A DNA stretch of 64,000 bases from Pseudoxanthomonas broegbernensis (GCF_014202435.1 NZ_JACHGU010000004.1:62001-126000); one strand, 5' to 3'; counted from the first letter of the stretch, positions 1 to 8,958 are shown. Numbers and translations are program-made. Notes: a model not told the origin generated them from the sequence alone.

Positions 1-147
1 ACCGCCAGCTTCGGGGTGTGCCTGGACACGGCCGCCGCCGACCTGGCCGAGCTGCAGCGCCGCGCCGACGAGGCCTTGTACGCGGCCAAGCGCGGCGGCC
101 GCAACCGGGTGGTCCTGCATGCCGGCGAGCAGCCGGCCATGGCCTGA
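1..147 (+). CDS. C-terminal end of a GGDEF diguanylate cyclase (5' truncated by window)
   Basis: Reading frame 1 is open from the first base and ends in TGA at 145-147, giving the last 48 residues of a protein. The visible part has the typical end of a GGDEF domain: the strand ASFGVC, then a helix with RRADEALYAAKRGGRNRVV, matching the family's A-D-x-A-L-Y-x-A-K-x-x-G-R-N signature. GGDEF domains condense two GTP into cyclic di-GMP, or act as degenerate sensors; the catalytic motif itself lies outside the window, so activity cannot be judged. The gene converges on tyrS, whose stop lies 18 bases further on. Confidence 0.8.
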   Translation, partial: TASFGVCLDTAAADLAELQRRADEALYAAKRGGRNRVVLHAGEQPAMA

Positions 148-165
148 GTCGCTCGCCCTGCCCGG

Positions 166-1404
166 CTAGCCGGCGACCAGGCGCACCCGGGCGAAGTTGC
201 GCTTGCCCACCTGCAGCACGCCCTGGAAGCCGGGCGCGAAGGTGGCGCCGGGGTCCTCGACCACCGCGCCGTCGACCTTCACCGCGCGCTCCTTGAGCTT
301 GCGGTTGGCCTCGGAGTTGGAGGGGGTGATGCCGGCGGCGGTGAGCAGCGCGGCGATGCGCAGCCCCTCGGCCGGCACCGGCACGTCCTGCAGCGGCACG
401 GCCGAGGTGTCGCCCTGGCCGGTGACCACCGCCTGCCAGCCGGCGACGGCCTGCTCGGCCGCGGCGGCGCCATGGAAGCGGGTGGCCAGCTCGCGCGCCA
501 GGCGCAGCTTGACCTCGCGCGGGTTGAGCGCGCCCGATGCCACGTCCGCGCGCAGCCCGGCCGCCTCGGCGGCGGAGATGTCGAAGCTGAGCAGTTCGAT
601 CCAGCGCCAGGTCAGCTCGTCGCCGACCTTCATCGTCTTGGTCACGATGTCGATCGCCGGCTCGGCGATGCCGATGTAGTTGCCCAGCGACTTGCTCATC
701 TTGTTGACCCCGTCCAGGCCTTCCAGCAGCGGCATGGTCAGCACGATCTGCGGGGCCTGGCCGTGGTGCTCCTGCAGGCCGCGGCCCATCAGCAGGTTGA
801 ACTTCTGGTCGGTGCCGCCCAGCTCCACGTCCGCGCGCAGGGCCACCGAGTCGTAGCCCTGCACCAGCGGGTAGAGGAACTCGTGGATGGCGATGGACTG
901 CTGCGCCGCGTAGCGCTTGGCGAAGTCGTCGCGCTCGAGCATGCGCGCCACCGTGTGCTGGCCGGCCAGGCGGATCATGTCGGCCGCGCTCATGTTGCCG
1001 AACCACTCGCTGTTGAAGCGCACCTCGGTGCGCTCCCGGTCCAGTACCTTGAACACCTGGTCGGCATAGGTCTGCGCGTTGGCCAGCACGTCCTCGCGGG
1101 TCAGCGGCTTGCGGGTGGCGCTCTTGCCGGAAGGGTCGCCGATCATCCCGGTGAAGTCGCCGATCAGGAAGATCGCCTGGTGCCCCAGGTCCTGGAACTG
1201 GCGCATCTTGTTCAGCAGCACCGTGTGCCCCAGGTGCAGGTCCGGCGCGGTGGGGTCGAAGCCGGCCTTGACCCGCAGCGGACGGCCCCCCGCCTTCATC
1301 GAAGCGGTCAGCCGCGCCTCCAGCTCGTCGCGCTTGAGGATCTCGTCGGCGCCGCGGCCGATCAGGGCAAGGGATTGTTCGACGGACGGCACAGGCGGCT
1401 CCAC
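166..1404 (-). CDS. tyrS: tyrosyl-tRNA synthetase
   Basis: Charges tRNA-Tyr with tyrosine in the cytoplasm. The 412-residue product has the class I signatures: HLGH at residues 57-60 (HIGH motif) within [20 protein letters not shown], and KMSKS at 235-239. [13 protein letters not shown] near 196-208 belongs to the tyrosine-binding core. The C-terminal ~65 residues fit an S4 RNA-binding domain. Length is normal for the bacterial enzyme with one S4 domain. It is divergent from the M23 peptidase gene, and the gap of about 140 bases holds promoters for both. The start at 1404 is the first ATG; nothing in the sequence contradicts it. Confidence 0.96.
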   Translation of the reverse strand: MEPPVPSVEQSLALIGRGADEILKRDELEARLTASMKAGGRPLRVKAGFDPTAPDLHLGHTVLLNKMRQFQDLGHQAIFLIGDFTGMIGDPSGKSATRKPLTREDVLANAQTYADQVFKVLDRERTEVRFNSEWFGNMSAADMIRLAGQHTVARMLERDDFAKRYAAQQSIAIHEFLYPLVQGYDSVALRADVELGGTDQKFNLLMGRGLQEHHGQAPQIVLTMPLLEGLDGVNKMSKSLGNYIGIAEPAIDIVTKTMKVGDELTWRWIELLSFDISAAEAAGLRADVASGALNPREVKLRLARELATRFHGAAAAEQAVAGWQAVVTGQGDTSAVPLQDVPVPAEGLRIAALLTAAGITPSNSEANRKLKERAVKVDGAVVEDPGATFAPGFQGVLQVGKRNFARVRLVAG

Positions 1405-1487
1405 GTTGCGGGGGTCTACAAAGTTGAATGCGATGTTAAGTGCGCGTTAACCGGAACGCCAGCGAAAAGGCCAGGTTCTTCAATGGT

Positions 1488-1516
1488 TTGACGCACAGAT
1501 TTGAGCTGACTATTTT
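1488..1516 (+). promoter_or_regulatory. sigma-70-type promoter for the M23 peptidase gene
   Basis: TTGACG at 1488-1493 and TATTTT at 1511-1516 are separated by exactly 17 bases, a good match to the housekeeping promoter, in an unusually AT-rich patch between tyrS and the peptidase gene. The predicted transcription start is about 25-40 bases before the peptidase start codon. This is consensus matching only. Confidence 0.6.
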
Positions 1517-1546
1517 ACCGCCCCATGGGCCGCATTCCGGGGTCCC

Positions 1547-2989
1547 GTGAAGGAAGCCGACCGCATGCCCCTGACCGACCACGGCTCCGTCCGCCGGCAC
1601 CAGTTCCACGAACGCCTCGGCGTCCTCCACGGCAACCACCTGCACCGCACCCTCAAGGAACGCTTCCCGGCCGCCTTCAACACCCGCTGGACCCGCCGCC
1701 ACTGGCTGCATGCCAGCCTGTTCGCCACCGTGGGCGCGCTGCTGGCCACCATCGTCCCGGGCTTCTCCTCGCAACTGCAGCCGGCCCTGCCGCTGCACGC
1801 CACCCTGCCGCTGAGCCTGCCGCCGCAGACCGTGCGGCCGCCACTCGCCAGCCAGCCCGGCCAGCCGTGGGACGTGCTCCAGGTGCAGCCGGGCCAGACC
1901 CTGGGCGGCCTGTTCCAGTCCATGGGCGTGCCCGCCGAGACCATGCACCGCATCCTCGAACAGCCGGGCAACCGCGAGACGCTGACCCGGTTGCGCCCCG
2001 GCGCCGAGCTGGCCTTCGCCCGCGGCGAGGACGGTGCGCTGCTGGGCTTCCGCTTCGACCGCAGCCCGACCCAGCGCGTGGAGCTGAGCCTGGCCGGCGG
2101 CAAGGTCCGCGAGAAGGTGCTGGAGCGGGCCACCACCACCCGCGTGGCCGTGGCCGGCGCCGAGATCGACCACTCGCTGTACGCGGCCGGGCGCAAGGCC
2201 GGCCTGAGCCCCGCCGCCATCGCGGTGATGACCGACGAGATCTTCTCCTACGACATCGACTTCAAGGACGTGCAGCCGGGCGACCGCTTCAGCGCGGTGG
2301 TGGAGGAGACCTGGCGCGACGGCGAGCGGATCGGCTCCGGCCGCATCCTCGCGGCCACCTTCACCACCGGCGGCAAGACCTACACCGGCTTCCGCTTCGA
2401 GCGCGACGGCAAGGCCCAGTTCTTCACCCAGGACGGCCGCCCGCTGAAGAAGAGCTTCATCCGCATGCCGATCCCCTATGCGCGCCTGTCCTCCAAGTTC
2501 GGCGCGCGCCGGCACCCGGTGCTGGGCAGCATGCGCATGCACAAGGGCGTGGACTACGCCGCCGCCTCCGGTACCCCGATCATGGCCGCCGGCGACGCGC
2601 GCGTGCAGTTCGTCGGCCAGCAGCGCGGCTACGGCAACGTGGTGATCCTGGACCACGGCCGCGGCCACACCACGCTGTACGCGCACATGTCGCGCTTCGG
2701 CAAGATCAAGCGCGGCCAGCAGGTGGCGCAGGGCTCGGTGATCGGCTACGTCGGCTCCACCGGCATGGCCACCGGCCCGCACCTGCACTACGAGTTCCGG
2801 GTCAACGGCGCGCACCGCAACCCGCTGTCGGTGACCATGCCGCCGCCCGAGCCGCTCAAGGGCGCCGAGCTGGCCGCCTTCCGCGCCCAGGCCGCACCGG
2901 CCCTGGCCCGGATCGAGTCGATGGAAAAGCTGATGTTCGCCACCGCCGCGGCGGCGCCCCAGGACAAGCCCCGCGACAAGCGCGGCTGA
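1547..2989 (+). CDS. M23 family metallopeptidase (LytM-type murein endopeptidase), membrane-anchored
   Basis: A 480-residue envelope protein predicted to cut peptidoglycan cross-links. There is a short basic N-terminus, one membrane segment around residues 53-72, a LysM/OapA-like substrate-binding region (about 100-290), and a C-terminal M23 domain. The zinc ligands are visible: HKGVD near residue 332 and HLHYE near 412-416, with the usual G-x-G-N-x-V-x-x-D-H-G segment between them. All metal ligands are present, so it is expected to be active rather than a degenerate activator. The frame opens with GTG at 1547; ATG at 1565 (MPLTDHGS) has an AAGGA about 10 bases upstream and is an equally good start. 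Confidence 0.93.
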   Translation: MKEADRMPLTDHGSVRRHQFHERLGVLHGNHLHRTLKERFPAAFNTRWTRRHWLHASLFATVGALLATIVPGFSSQLQPALPLHATLPLSLPPQTVRPPLASQPGQPWDVLQVQPGQTLGGLFQSMGVPAETMHRILEQPGNRETLTRLRPGAELAFARGEDGALLGFRFDRSPTQRVELSLAGGKVREKVLERATTTRVAVAGAEIDHSLYAAGRKAGLSPAAIAVMTDEIFSYDIDFKDVQPGDRFSAVVEETWRDGERIGSGRILAATFTTGGKTYTGFRFERDGKAQFFTQDGRPLKKSFIRMPIPYARLSSKFGARRHPVLGSMRMHKGVDYAAASGTPIMAAGDARVQFVGQQRGYGNVVILDHGRGHTTLYAHMSRFGKIKRGQQVAQGSVIGYVGSTGMATGPHLHYEFRVNGAHRNPLSVTMPPPEPLKGAELAAFRAQAAPALARIESMEKLMFATAAAAPQDKPRDKRG

Positions 2990-3096
2990 GCCGGCGCCCG
3001 CGCGGCCACGCTTGTCGCCATCGCAAACGCCGGATGCGGCAGCGGCCAGGCCGGCGCGGCGGCAGCCCCCGCTGAGCCGGCATCATGTCGCTGGCC

Positions 3097-3113
3097 GGAG
3101 CCGGCTCCTACAA
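3097..3113 (+). repeat. GTAG-type palindromic repeat fragment overlapping the anmK promoter
   Basis: GGAGCCGGCTCCTACAA is the same core seen in several other intergenic gaps of this window (read on the minus strand as TTGTAGGAGCCGGCTCC). Such repeats resemble the GTAG-type REP elements known from Stenotrophomonas and relatives. Its last bases, TACAA, plus the next T form a TACAAT -10 element at 3109-3114. Confidence 0.55.
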
Positions 3114-3120
3114 TGGCCGC

Positions 3121-4233
3121 ATGTCGCACCTGTTCATCGGACTGATCTCCGGCACCAGCGCCGACGGCATCGACGCGGCCTTGGTCGAGTTCCCCGGCGC
3201 CAACGCAACCGAGGGCCTGCGCCTGCATGCCGCGCGCGTGCATGCCTGGGCGCCGGCGTTGCGCGAGCGCCTGGTTGCGCTGGGCCAGGGCGGCGAGCCG
3301 GCCTCGCTGGACGAACTGGGCCGGCTGGACGTGCAGGTGGCCCAGGCCTTCGCCACGGCCGCCCTGGCCTTGCTGGAAGACGCGGGCGTCGCTTCGGCCC
3401 GGGTCGCGGCGATCGGTTCGCACGGGCAGACCGCGCGCCACCGCCCGCATGGCGATGCCCCGTTCACGATGCAACTCGGCGACGGCAGCGTGATCGCCGA
3501 GCGCACCGGCATCGCCACCGTGGCCGACTTCCGCCGCCGCGACGTGGCCGCCGGCGGCCAGGGCGCGCCGCTGGTGCCGGCCTTCCACGCCGCGCTGCTG
3601 CACGCGCCGCACGAGGACCGCGCCGTGCTCAACCTCGGCGGCATCGGCAACTACACCCTGCTGCCGCGCACGGGACAGGTGCGCGGCTTCGACACCGGGC
3701 CGGCCAACGCCCTGCTCGATGCCTGGTGCCTGCGCCACACCGGCGCCGCGTACGATGCCGACGGCGCCTTCGCCGCCAGCGGCACGGTCGACGACGCCCT
3801 GCTCGCGCGCCTGCTCGGCGAACCGTGGTTCGCGCAGCCGCCGCCCAAGAGCACCGGCCGCGAGCAGTTCCACCTGGACTGGGTGCAGGCCGGCCTGCGC
3901 GGCGGCGAGTCGCCGGCCGACGTCCAGGCCACCTTGCTGGAACTGAGCGCGGCCACCCTGGCCGACGCGCTGCGAGCGCACCAGCCCGGCACCGCGCGGG
4001 TACTCGCCTGCGGCGGCGGCGTGCGCAACGGGCCGCTGATGCGGCGCATCGCCGCGCGCCTGCCCGGGGTGGCGGTGGAGTCCACCGCCGCGCACGGCCT
4101 GGACCCGGATTTCGTGGAGGCCATGGCCTTCGCCTGGCTGGCGCGCGAGGCTTTGGCCGGGCGGCCGGGCAACCTGCCGGCGGTCACCGGCGCGCGCGGG
4201 CCGCGGGTGCTGGGCGTGGTGCATCCGGCCTGA
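3121..4233 (+). CDS. anmK: anhydro-N-acetylmuramic acid kinase
   Basis: Recycles cell wall: opens the 1,6-anhydro ring of anhydro-MurNAc and phosphorylates it with ATP to MurNAc-6-phosphate. The 370-residue product begins [20 protein letters not shown], where GTSxDGxD is the family's nucleotide-binding signature. [22 protein letters not shown] and NLGGIGNYT are the sugar-site and phosphate loops of the ASKHA fold. ATG 3121 is chosen over an in-frame ATG at 3085 because homologues start just before [16 protein letters not shown] box ends only six bases before this ATG, so the mRNA may be leaderless. The preceding M23 peptidase also acts on the wall, but the promoter between them suggests separate transcription. 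Confidence 0.95.
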   Translation: MSHLFIGLISGTSADGIDAALVEFPGANATEGLRLHAARVHAWAPALRERLVALGQGGEPASLDELGRLDVQVAQAFATAALALLEDAGVASARVAAIGSHGQTARHRPHGDAPFTMQLGDGSVIAERTGIATVADFRRRDVAAGGQGAPLVPAFHAALLHAPHEDRAVLNLGGIGNYTLLPRTGQVRGFDTGPANALLDAWCLRHTGAAYDADGAFAASGTVDDALLARLLGEPWFAQPPPKSTGREQFHLDWVQAGLRGGESPADVQATLLELSAATLADALRAHQPGTARVLACGGGVRNGPLMRRIAARLPGVAVESTAAHGLDPDFVEAMAFAWLAREALAGRPGNLPAVTGARGPRVLGVVHPA

Positions 4234-4350
4234 AGGGGGCCGCACAGCGGCCTACGCATGGCTGGCGGGCCGTTGGCCGCCGGTTCCTGCCGGGGGTCGC
4301 CGGCCAAGCCGCCTCCACCGGCGGATGCGGCAACCGGCGATACGCCGCGC

Positions 4351-4578
4351 TCAGAAACCCTTGCCGGCCGGCAGCATCTTCAGCGCGGCGATCGCATCGG
4401 ACAGGGCGACCACCTCGACGTTCTCGAAGCCGCCGCGCACTTCCTGCTCGGAGGCGAACAGGCCCTGCTCGAGCAGGCGCAGGAGGGTCTCGTCCACGCT
4501 CCAGCCACGGGCCGCGGCCACGCGGCGGATGCGTTCGGCCAGGATCGGATCGATGTCGCGCAGCACCAGGTCGGTCAT
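4351..4578 (-). CDS. small ribbon-helix-helix-like protein (FitA/antitoxin-like)
   Basis: 75 residues starting MTDLVLRDIDPILAERIRRVAAARGWSV (by pieces), the pattern of FitA-like Arc/MetJ ribbon-helix-helix DNA-binding proteins: a short strand, then two helices with L-A-E-R-I-R-R-V-A. No PIN-domain or other toxin gene is next to it; on one side is the permease and on the other anmK, converging. ATG at 4578 is preferred to the upstream in-frame ATG at 4620 because the fold begins at MTDL and an AAGG lies upstream of it. It is probably a stand-alone regulator or an orphan antitoxin. Function is inferred from fold resemblance only. Confidence 0.65.
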   Translation of the reverse strand: MTDLVLRDIDPILAERIRRVAAARGWSVDETLLRLLEQGLFASEQEVRGGFENVEVVALSDAIAALKMLPAGKGF

Positions 4579-4654
4579 GGCGTCGACAGCCTTGCGGAGG
4601 ATTGCGGCGAAGACTGCCACGGATTGACGGTGGCGGGGAATCGCCCCGGCGTCG

Positions 4655-5989
4655 CTAGCCGGTGGGCGGCGGCGCCTCGCGGATGCGCGGCCACAGCCAG
4701 GCCAGCAGCAGCAGGGTGGGCACCACGGTCAGCGCGCTGAGCACGAAGAAGGCCGAATAGGAGCTGGCCTGGACCACGTACCCCGACACGCCGCCGGCGA
4801 ACTTGCCCGGCAGGTTGGCCAGCGACACCAGCAGCGCGAACTGGGTGGCGGTGAAGTTGCGGTCGGTCAGCGAGGACATGAACGCCACCAGCACCGTGCC
4901 GGCGAAGCCCTGCGACACGTTGTCGGCGGTGATGGCCGCGTAGAACGCCCAGATCTGCGAGGGATACTGCGCCATCAGCAGGAACGCCAGGTTGGACAGC
5001 GCCACCCCGAGCGCGGCCACGAACAGCATCTTCCGGAAACCGAACGCGGCCACGCACAGCCCGCCCAGGAACGCCCCGCCGATGCCGGCCCAGATGCCGT
5101 ACAGCTTGGACACGGTGGCGATGTCGGCCTTGGTGTAGCCCGAATCCAGGTAGAACGGCCCGGCCATCACCCCGATCACCTGGTCGGGGAACTTGAACAG
5201 CCCCACGAACACCAGCAGCGCCAGCCCCAGCGCCCAGCCGTTGCTGGCGAAGAAGCTGGAGAACGGCTGCCAGAACGCGCCGATGAAATCGATCCGCCGC
5301 TGCACCGTGGCTTCCGGCGCGGCCGGCTCGCGCGACAGCAGCGTGGCCAGCAGCGGCAGCGCCATAAGCGCGGCCATGCCCAGGTAGGCGGCCTTCCAGT
5401 CGGCGAACTCGGCCAGGTACAGCGCGCCGGCGCCGCCCAGGATCAGGCCGATGCGGTAGCCCAGGGTGTAGGTCGCCGCCAGCGCGGCCTGGGCCTGCAC
5501 CGGGGCGATCTCGATGCGGTAGGCGTCCACCACCGAATCCTGGGTCGCCCCGGCGAAGGAGGTGAACAGCACCCAGCCCACCAGCGGCGCCACGCCCAGC
5601 TCCGGCCGGGTGAAGGCCAGCGCCGCCAGGCCCGCGGCCACGCCCAGTTGCGCGGCCAGCAGCCAGGAGCGGCGCCGGCCCAGCGGCCCCAGCGGCGCGA
5701 ACACGTAGCGATCGATCAGCGGCGCCCACAGGAACTTGAGCAGGTAGAAGAAGCTGGCCAGGCTGATCAGGCCGATGCTGCCCAGGTCCAGCCCGGAATC
5801 GCGCAGGCGCGTGGACAGCGTCATCGAGGCGATCGGCAGGAACGGCAGGCCGCAGCCGAAGCCCAGCACCGCCATGGTCAGCGCCGAGGGCGTGCCGAAG
5901 GCGCGGCGGATGCCGGCCCAGCCCCTGTACGGCGGCTTCTTCGCCGCCGCATCGCCCGCCCGGGCCTCGGGCCGTACGGCCTGGCTCAC
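4655..5989 (-). CDS. AmpG-like MFS permease (muropeptide transporter family)
   Basis: A 444-residue inner-membrane carrier with about 12-14 hydrophobic segments. The N-terminal half (FGCGLPFLPIASMTLSTRLRDSGL, LASFFYLLKFLWAPLIDRY) and the TQDSVVDAYRIE segment match the AmpG family, which imports GlcNAc-anhydroMurNAc peptides for wall recycling. anmK lies about 420 bases further on, so a recycling role fits, though several AmpG-like paralogues in this family have unknown substrates. The likely start is GTG 5989, whose GTGA overlaps the stop of xthA (5986-5988), indicating translational coupling. No ATG lies near the start of the conserved sequence. Confidence 0.85.
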   Translation of the reverse strand: MSQAVRPEARAGDAAAKKPPYRGWAGIRRAFGTPSALTMAVLGFGCGLPFLPIASMTLSTRLRDSGLDLGSIGLISLASFFYLLKFLWAPLIDRYVFAPLGPLGRRRSWLLAAQLGVAAGLAALAFTRPELGVAPLVGWVLFTSFAGATQDSVVDAYRIEIAPVQAQAALAATYTLGYRIGLILGGAGALYLAEFADWKAAYLGMAALMALPLLATLLSREPAAPEATVQRRIDFIGAFWQPFSSFFASNGWALGLALLVFVGLFKFPDQVIGVMAGPFYLDSGYTKADIATVSKLYGIWAGIGGAFLGGLCVAAFGFRKMLFVAALGVALSNLAFLLMAQYPSQIWAFYAAITADNVSQGFAGTVLVAFMSSLTDRNFTATQFALLVSLANLPGKFAGGVSGYVVQASSYSAFFVLSALTVVPTLLLLAWLWPRIREAPPPTG

Positions 5990-6810
5990 CGGCCGGCGCC
6001 CGCAGGGCCCGCGGTGGCGTAGTCCACGGTGAACGGCGCGTGGTCGGAGAAGCGGTCGGCACGGTGGATCGAGCAGGCGCGCAGCCGCTCGCGCAGCGAG
6101 GGGGTGACGAACTGGTAGTCGATCCGCCAGCCCACGTTGTTGGCCCGGGCCGCGCCGCGGTTGCTCCACCAAGTGTAGTCCTGTCCCTGCGGATGCAGCG
6201 CGCGGTAGGCGTCGACCCAGCCGCGGCCGGCGTTCGCGTCGGCCTCCTCGGCCGTGTCGGCGCACAGGCCGTTGAGCCAGTCGCGCTCCGGCGGCAGGCA
6301 GCCGGAGTTCTTCTGGTTCGACCTCCAGTTGCGGATGTCGCGCTCGGTGCGGACGATGTTCCAGTCCCCGCACAACACGTAGTCGCGGCCGCTGGCCAGC
6401 CACTGGTCCAGGATTGGCTTGAGCCACTCCATGACCTGGAACTTGTAGCCCTGGCGCAGCTCGCCCGAGGAGCCGGACGGGATGTAGAACGACACCACGC
6501 TCAGGTTGCCGAAGCGCGCCTCGATGTAGCGGCCTTCCTCGTCGAACTCCGGCCAGCCCAGCGCGGTGCGCACCTCGTCCGGCTCGCGCCGGGCGTAGAT
6601 GGCCACGCCGCTGTAGCCCTTCTTGGTGGTGGCGTCGCGGAACCACGCCCGGTAGCCGGCGGGCAGGAACCCGGGGCCGGCCAACTGGTGTTCCTGCGCC
6701 TTGGTTTCCTGCACGCACAGCGCGTCCGCGTCCTGCGCGGCGAACCAATCGAAGAAACCCTTGCTGGCGGCCGAGCGCAGGCCGTTGGCGTTGAAGCTGA
6801 TGATGCGCAT
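5986..6810 (-). CDS. xthA: exodeoxyribonuclease III (AP endonuclease)
   Basis: DNA base-excision repair enzyme of the exonuclease III/AP-endonuclease family: cleaves at abasic sites and has 3'-5' exonuclease activity. The 274-residue product starts MRIISFNANGLRSA and shows the metal and catalytic motifs LCVQETKAQ, GDWNIVRTERDIRNW, and the C-terminal RIDYQFVT and SDHAPFTVDY. ATG 6810 is chosen because the fold begins at MRIISFN; the open frame extends 14 residues further upstream without resemblance. It is the first gene of a two-gene unit with the AmpG-like permease (4-base overlap). Confidence 0.95.
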   Translation of the reverse strand: MRIISFNANGLRSAASKGFFDWFAAQDADALCVQETKAQEHQLAGPGFLPAGYRAWFRDATTKKGYSGVAIYARREPDEVRTALGWPEFDEEGRYIEARFGNLSVVSFYIPSGSSGELRQGYKFQVMEWLKPILDQWLASGRDYVLCGDWNIVRTERDIRNWRSNQKNSGCLPPERDWLNGLCADTAEEADANAGRGWVDAYRALHPQGQDYTWWSNRGAARANNVGWRIDYQFVTPSLRERLRACSIHRADRFSDHAPFTVDYATAGPAGAGR

Positions 6811-6911
6811 GCGGTCGATACGGAGACGAAAATTCGCCGTTAGCCTAACCAATCCCCACGCACGCCGCCTCCTTTCGCCATCGCCTGCGGCGGCCGACCC
6901 GTCGCCATCCT

Positions 6912-6936
6912 TGTAGGCACCGACTTCAGACGGCGA
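6912..6936 (+). repeat. diverged GTAG-type palindromic repeat
   Basis: TGTAGGCACCGACTTCAGACGG is a variant of the GTAGGAGC repeats found elsewhere in the window, with the characteristic GACTTCAG centre. It lies in the gap of about 220 bases between xthA and a small hypothetical gene. I see no gene in that gap. Confidence 0.45.
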
Positions 6937-7033
6937 CGCGAGGGCGCGCGAACCTCGAGAGCCGCCTTGCCCTGCAAGATTCCGATGGCAGCCACCGGCC
7001 GGCGGTCCCTCCGCCGGGGAAGCGCCCCCGTCC

Positions 7034-7291
7034 TCACTTCGCTGGCTTGATCAACGCCAGCAAGGCCTGGCGCCGCATGGGCGGCAGCGTCCGATAGCGG
7101 ACCAGCAGGTTCCTTTCTTCGGCGTTTCCGATGTACAGCTCCGACGCCTCCCGGACCACGTCCCGGGGCGCCTGCGAAGACACCGGACCGACGATCAGTT
7201 CATCCAGGGAACGCCCCAGCGCCGCGCGCCGCGCCGGCAACCACCGGAAGCCGGGCGTCTCGCGGCCCGTCATCGGGTTCGCCGGCGGCAC
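7034..7291 (-). CDS. hypothetical protein, possibly a remnant of a larger regulator
   Basis: An 85-residue frame. The second half (EERNLLVRYRTLPPMRRQALLALIK) resembles the C-terminal helix of XRE-type repressors, where a similar R-Y-R-x-L-P-x-x-x-R-x-A-L-L pattern is common, but there is no helix-turn-helix in front of it. ATG at 7291 and at 7273 are both possible starts. It sits head-to-head with another gene fragment (7327-7530), in an area that looks like leftover accessory DNA between xthA and pyrE. It may be non-functional. I do not recognise a function. Confidence 0.4.
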   Translation of the reverse strand: MPPANPMTGRETPGFRWLPARRAALGRSLDELIVGPVSSQAPRDVVREASELYIGNAEERNLLVRYRTLPPMRRQALLALIKPAK

Positions 7292-7326
7292 GGTCGTGGG
7301 CCAGGACCGGCGGTAACCGGCATGAC

Positions 7327-7530
7327 AGAATCCATATCCGCCTCAACCACAGCGATATCGGCGTGCGCTGCCTGCGATGCGGTGCATCGGCGATCACACA
7401 GTCGATCATTGGCGTGCTGGCGGCAGAATGCCCCGATCTCGCCGAGAAGGATGCCTACGAGCTTTCATCGCGCGGTGCGATGGTGGACTGGCTCCGCAAG
7501 CGCGTCCGCACGCTAGCCACCAGCCAGTAC
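7327..7530 (+). pseudogene. fragment of a SAM-dependent methyltransferase-like gene
   Basis: Frame 1 encodes RIHIRLNHSDIGVRCLRCG, then ASAITQSIIGVLAAECPDLAEK, DAYELSSRGAMVDWLRKRV and RTLATSQYM. VRCLRCGAS, YELSSRG and W-L-R-x-x-x-x-x-L-x-x-S-x-Y match, from memory, the start of a class I methyltransferase family that begins with a Cys-x-x-Cys knuckle followed by the SAM-binding region. The frame runs into the pyrE promoter and start without the rest of the domain, and no start codon with a ribosome-binding site precedes it. Only about 70 residues remain, so it is a relic. Assignment rests on pattern recognition. Confidence 0.45.
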
Positions 7531-7583
7531 ATGGTCCGCGACCCGCCGGGTATGCTTTGCCACCCCGCTCCGTCTTTCCGCCC

Positions 7584-8243
7584 ATGTCCGACCACCGCAC
7601 CCGCTTCCTGCAACTGGCCCTGGACGCCGACGCCCTGCGCTTCGGCGAGTTCACCCTCAAGTCCGGCCGGGTCTCGCCCTACTTCTTCAACGCCGGGCGC
7701 TTCGACCGCGGCGCCCGCCTGGCGGCGCTGGCCGCCTGCTACGCCGACGCGATCGACGCCGCCGGGCTGGAGTTCGACCTGCTGTTCGGCCCGGCCTACA
7801 AGGGCATCCCCCTGGCCACCGCGCTGGCCTGCGAGTACGCGCGCCGCGGCCGCGACCTGCCGCTGGCGTTCAACCGCAAGGAGGCCAAGGCCCACGGCGA
7901 GGGCGGCAGCCTGATCGGCGCGGCGCTGGCCGGGCGCCGGGTATTGGTGGTGGACGACGTGATCACCGCCGGCACCGCCATCCGCCAGGCGCTGGACATC
8001 ATCTCCGGCGCAGGCGGTACCGTCGCCGGGATCGTCGTGGCCCTGGATCGGCAGGAGATCGCCGCCGACGGCGACCGCCGCTCGGCCGCGCAGGCGGTGG
8101 CCGCGCAGGCCGGGGTGCCGGTCCACGCGGTGGCCGGCCTGGCCGACCTGCTTGCATTCGCCGCCGGAAACGACAAACTTGTGGCACACCATGCCCCGCT
8201 CCTGGCCTACCGGGCCCGCTACGGGTGCGATCCGACGGGCTGA
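7584..8243 (+). CDS. pyrE: orotate phosphoribosyltransferase
   Basis: Joins orotate to PRPP to make OMP in pyrimidine synthesis. The 219-residue product has FTLKSGRVSPYFFNAG at the N-terminus (orotate-binding lysine region), GPAYKGIPLA, FNRKEAKAHGEGG (flexible catalytic loop) and the PRPP-binding motif VLVVDDVITAGTA. ATG 7584 matches the usual N-terminus (MSDHRTRFLQLAL); a longer upstream frame overlaps the methyltransferase remnant and is not conserved. The following gene (8263) may be cotranscribed. Confidence 0.96.
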   Translation: MSDHRTRFLQLALDADALRFGEFTLKSGRVSPYFFNAGRFDRGARLAALAACYADAIDAAGLEFDLLFGPAYKGIPLATALACEYARRGRDLPLAFNRKEAKAHGEGGSLIGAALAGRRVLVVDDVITAGTAIRQALDIISGAGGTVAGIVVALDRQEIAADGDRRSAAQAVAAQAGVPVHAVAGLADLLAFAAGNDKLVAHHAPLLAYRARYGCDPTG

Positions 8244-8262
8244 CTGACAGCAGGGGGCTGCC

Positions 8263-8958
8263 GTGATGCCGATCCATTCCCGATCGCTGGCGCCGTGGGC
8301 GATGTGCGTGGCCCTGGTACCGATCCTGGCCACCGCCCAGCAGAAGCCGGCCAGCGCCAAGAAGCTCTACTGCTGGGACCAGAACGGCCAGCGCGTCTGC
8401 GCCGATTCGCTGCCGCCGGAGGCCATGGCCGCCGCGCGCGAGGAGATCAGCCTGCACAGCGGCATGCGCACCGGCGAGGTGCAGCGCGCGCTGACCGACG
8501 AGGAGCGCGCCGCCCGGGCCGAGGAGGAGGCGCGGCGCCGCACCGAGGCGCTGGCGGCCGAGACCCGCCGCCGTACCGACCAGGCGATCCTCACCACCTT
8601 CCAGGACGAGGACGAGCTGCGCCGGGTCTTCACCGAGCGCCTCACCCTGGTCGACAACAGCATCCAGACCGCGCGCTACAACGTGACCAGCCTGCGCGAG
8701 GGCCTGGTCACCCTGCTGCGCGTGGCCGGCGAGCGCGAGCTGGGCGGCAAGCCGGTGCCGGACAAGCTGGCCGACGACATCCGCCACCGCCATGCGCAGT
8801 TGATCTACCACCAGTCGCTGCAACGCAGCTTCGAACGCCAGCGCGGGGCGCTGGATGCGGAGATCGACGAGATCGTGGAACGCTTCCGCACCCTCAAGAG
8901 CAACGATGCGCCGGGCGCGCGCGGCGCGTTCGACCCGCCGGCCGTGTCCGGGGGGTAG
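8263..8958 (+). CDS. exported DUF4124-like protein of unknown function
   Basis: 231 residues with a short N-terminal signal-type segment (WAMCVALVPILATAQQ), then KKLYCWDQNGQRVCADSLPPEA, which looks like the DUF4124 element (aromatic and Cys pair in x-Y-x-C-x-D-x-x-G). The rest is strongly charged and helical, rich in EE, RR and AE runs (about residues 75-120), suggesting a coiled coil. It starts 20 bases after pyrE; a GGGGG tract precedes GTG 8263, with ATG 8266 directly behind as an alternative start. It is probably periplasmic. I do not know a function. Confidence 0.7.
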   Translation: MMPIHSRSLAPWAMCVALVPILATAQQKPASAKKLYCWDQNGQRVCADSLPPEAMAAAREEISLHSGMRTGEVQRALTDEERAARAEEEARRRTEALAAETRRRTDQAILTTFQDEDELRRVFTERLTLVDNSIQTARYNVTSLREGLVTLLRVAGERELGGKPVPDKLADDIRHRHAQLIYHQSLQRSFERQRGALDAEIDEIVERFRTLKSNDAPGARGAFDPPAVSGG

